Assembly (NCBI GenBank): GCA_937859825.1 | Contig: CALMAP010000172.1 | Span: forward strand, 1 to 7,748 | Source: an uncultured Terriglobus sp. | Lineage (GTDB): Bacteria; Acidobacteriota; Terriglobia; Terriglobales; Acidobacteriaceae | Direction of reading: 5' to 3' | Length of the DNA stretch: 7,748 nt | Shown here: positions 6,945-7,748 of the stretch, in pieces | Layout of the letters: every line of letters begins with the position of its first letter | Numbering within the stretch: the stretch's first letter is position 1 | Program-made: the position numbers and the translations under genes | The notes under the pieces: model-generated | Databases searched by the model: none | Told to the model about the DNA's origin: nothing | The model's input: the letters and a program-made list of their open reading frames with translations, nothing else

Positions 6945-7748
6945 TTACTGCAGCAAGAACGTCAGCCCTGTCTCGAACTGCAGGCTGTTCTTCTTCGACC
7001 CTGGCGAAGGGTTGTTGATGAAATTATCCGTCGATGTGAAATTAACGCTGACCCGCTTCAACACCGGTAGCAGAAAGCCGATGCTCCCATTTGCCGCGTA
7101 GGCGTTCAGGTTGTTCCATGCCGGGAGAATCGAAGCGCTCTGCGTAAGGACCAACTTCAACGGCAGCGTGCGGCGGTAAGTGTCCGCAAAGGTGGAGCCG
7201 ATCAGGTTTTGATTGCTGGCGGCTAGTTGAAACTCCTGCTTTTCGTAGTGAACATCCGCTTTCAGATCAAGTTGCTGTATCGGTGTGGAGAAAGGTGTAT
7301 AGCCGACACCCACACCATAAATCTGCTGCAGTTGAAGGCCCAGAGCGTAGTTATGGTCGAAGCTGGCATTGCCCAGATAGTAGGCCTTCTTGGAGTAATA
7401 CTCATCGCGCTCCAGATCGGCATGAAAGATGCTCGTGCGCACCACGGAATCCGGTGTTGCGGGCGTGGTTTTCGGAAGGACAGGCGTGGTCATGATGCCG
7501 TAGGTCTCCTGCACGTTGACAGAGGTCTTATTCCGGGCCCGGAAATAGGTCACCGTAGGGACCTGCCGGATCAGCGCACTGCCTCCCGTGAAGGTGCCCC
7601 CATGCTGCGTCGCCTGCACCAGCGTTGCGCCAAGGTTCACGGTACCGGCCCAGCCATCCAGCGGCCCGGCGCGGTGCCGCAGGTTCTTCTCGTAGGTCTG
7701 TCCGTCCACAATGTAGGCAACCTGCTCTACCGGGATCGGTGCAGGGGC
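6945..7748 (-). CDS. DUF481-like outer-membrane protein, 5' partial
   Basis: The C-terminal 267 residues of a protein on the minus strand, ending at TAA (6945-6947). The frame stays open to the right edge (it begins APAPIPVEQVAYIVDGQTYE), so the GTG at 7709 is internal and the true start is outside the window. The DGWAGTVNLGATL stretch (about 7627-7665) followed by alternating aromatic and polar beta-strand patterns resembles DUF481 (YdiY-like) outer-membrane beta-barrels, which often carry a WxGxxxLG element before repeated strands. Examples are the segments with KKAYYLGNASFDHNYALG and FQLAASNQNLIGST. The protein ends FLLQ rather than with the terminal Phe or Trp usual for BAM substrates. 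Function is unknown. It runs convergently towards the glycosidase gene, with 34 nt between the stops and no clear terminator hairpin there. A different beta-barrel family is possible. Confidence 0.65.
   Translation of the reverse strand, partial: APAPIPVEQVAYIVDGQTYEKNLRHRAGPLDGWAGTVNLGATLVQATQHGGTFTGGSALIRQVPTVTYFRARNKTSVNVQETYGIMTTPVLPKTTPATPDSVVRTSIFHADLERDEYYSKKAYYLGNASFDHNYALGLQLQQIYGVGVGYTPFSTPIQQLDLKADVHYEKQEFQLAASNQNLIGSTFADTYRRTLPLKLVLTQSASILPAWNNLNAYAANGSIGFLLPVLKRVSVNFTSTDNFINNPSPGSKKNSLQFETGLTFLLQ

Overview
The window reads as a high-GC, Gram-negative (diderm) chromosome segment. It carries the lipid A gene lpxB, a protein with a Sec-type signal peptide, a protein with a Tat-type signal peptide, and part of an outer-membrane-like protein. 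The mix of an M1-peptidase-like protein with TPRs, a Tat-exported DUF1680/GH127-like sugar hydrolase and a DUF481-like beta-barrel protein fits Acidobacteriota (Terriglobus/Granulicella/Edaphobacter-like). That placement rests on gene content and style, not on a database search.

Layout: (1) positions 2-1750, + strand, an ABC exporter half-transporter whose N-terminus lies before the window; (2) 1782-2957, +, lpxB, 31 nt downstream; (3) 2958-3067, a 110-nt gap with a weak hairpin and an orphan -35-like hexamer; (4) 3068-5050, +, a secreted M1-like protein with C-terminal TPRs; (5) 5072-6910, +, a Tat-exported DUF1680 (GH127-like) glycosidase, 21 nt after the preceding stop and probably co-transcribed with it; (6) 6945-7748, - strand, a convergent DUF481-like outer-membrane protein whose start lies beyond the right edge. 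Coding density is very high. I see no RNA genes, mobile elements, CRISPR or repeat arrays.

How the genes may work together: the ABC exporter and lpxB form a probable transcription unit and could both serve envelope lipid assembly (disaccharide synthesis and lipid export), though the exporter's substrate cannot be read from the sequence. The next two genes form a second probable unit of exported proteins.

The most notable observation is that the M1-like protein keeps the M1 fold landmarks in exact register but has lost all three zinc ligands, the general base and the catalytic tyrosine. It therefore looks like a pseudopeptidase with a TPR tail, probably a scaffold or binding protein. Smaller oddities are a Glu-to-Gln change in the conserved SGTAxxE motif of LpxB, an insertion of about 20 residues between the A-loop and Walker A of the ABC protein, and an ExxC rather than ExC metal motif in the GH127-like enzyme. 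No clearly new multi-gene system is evident.
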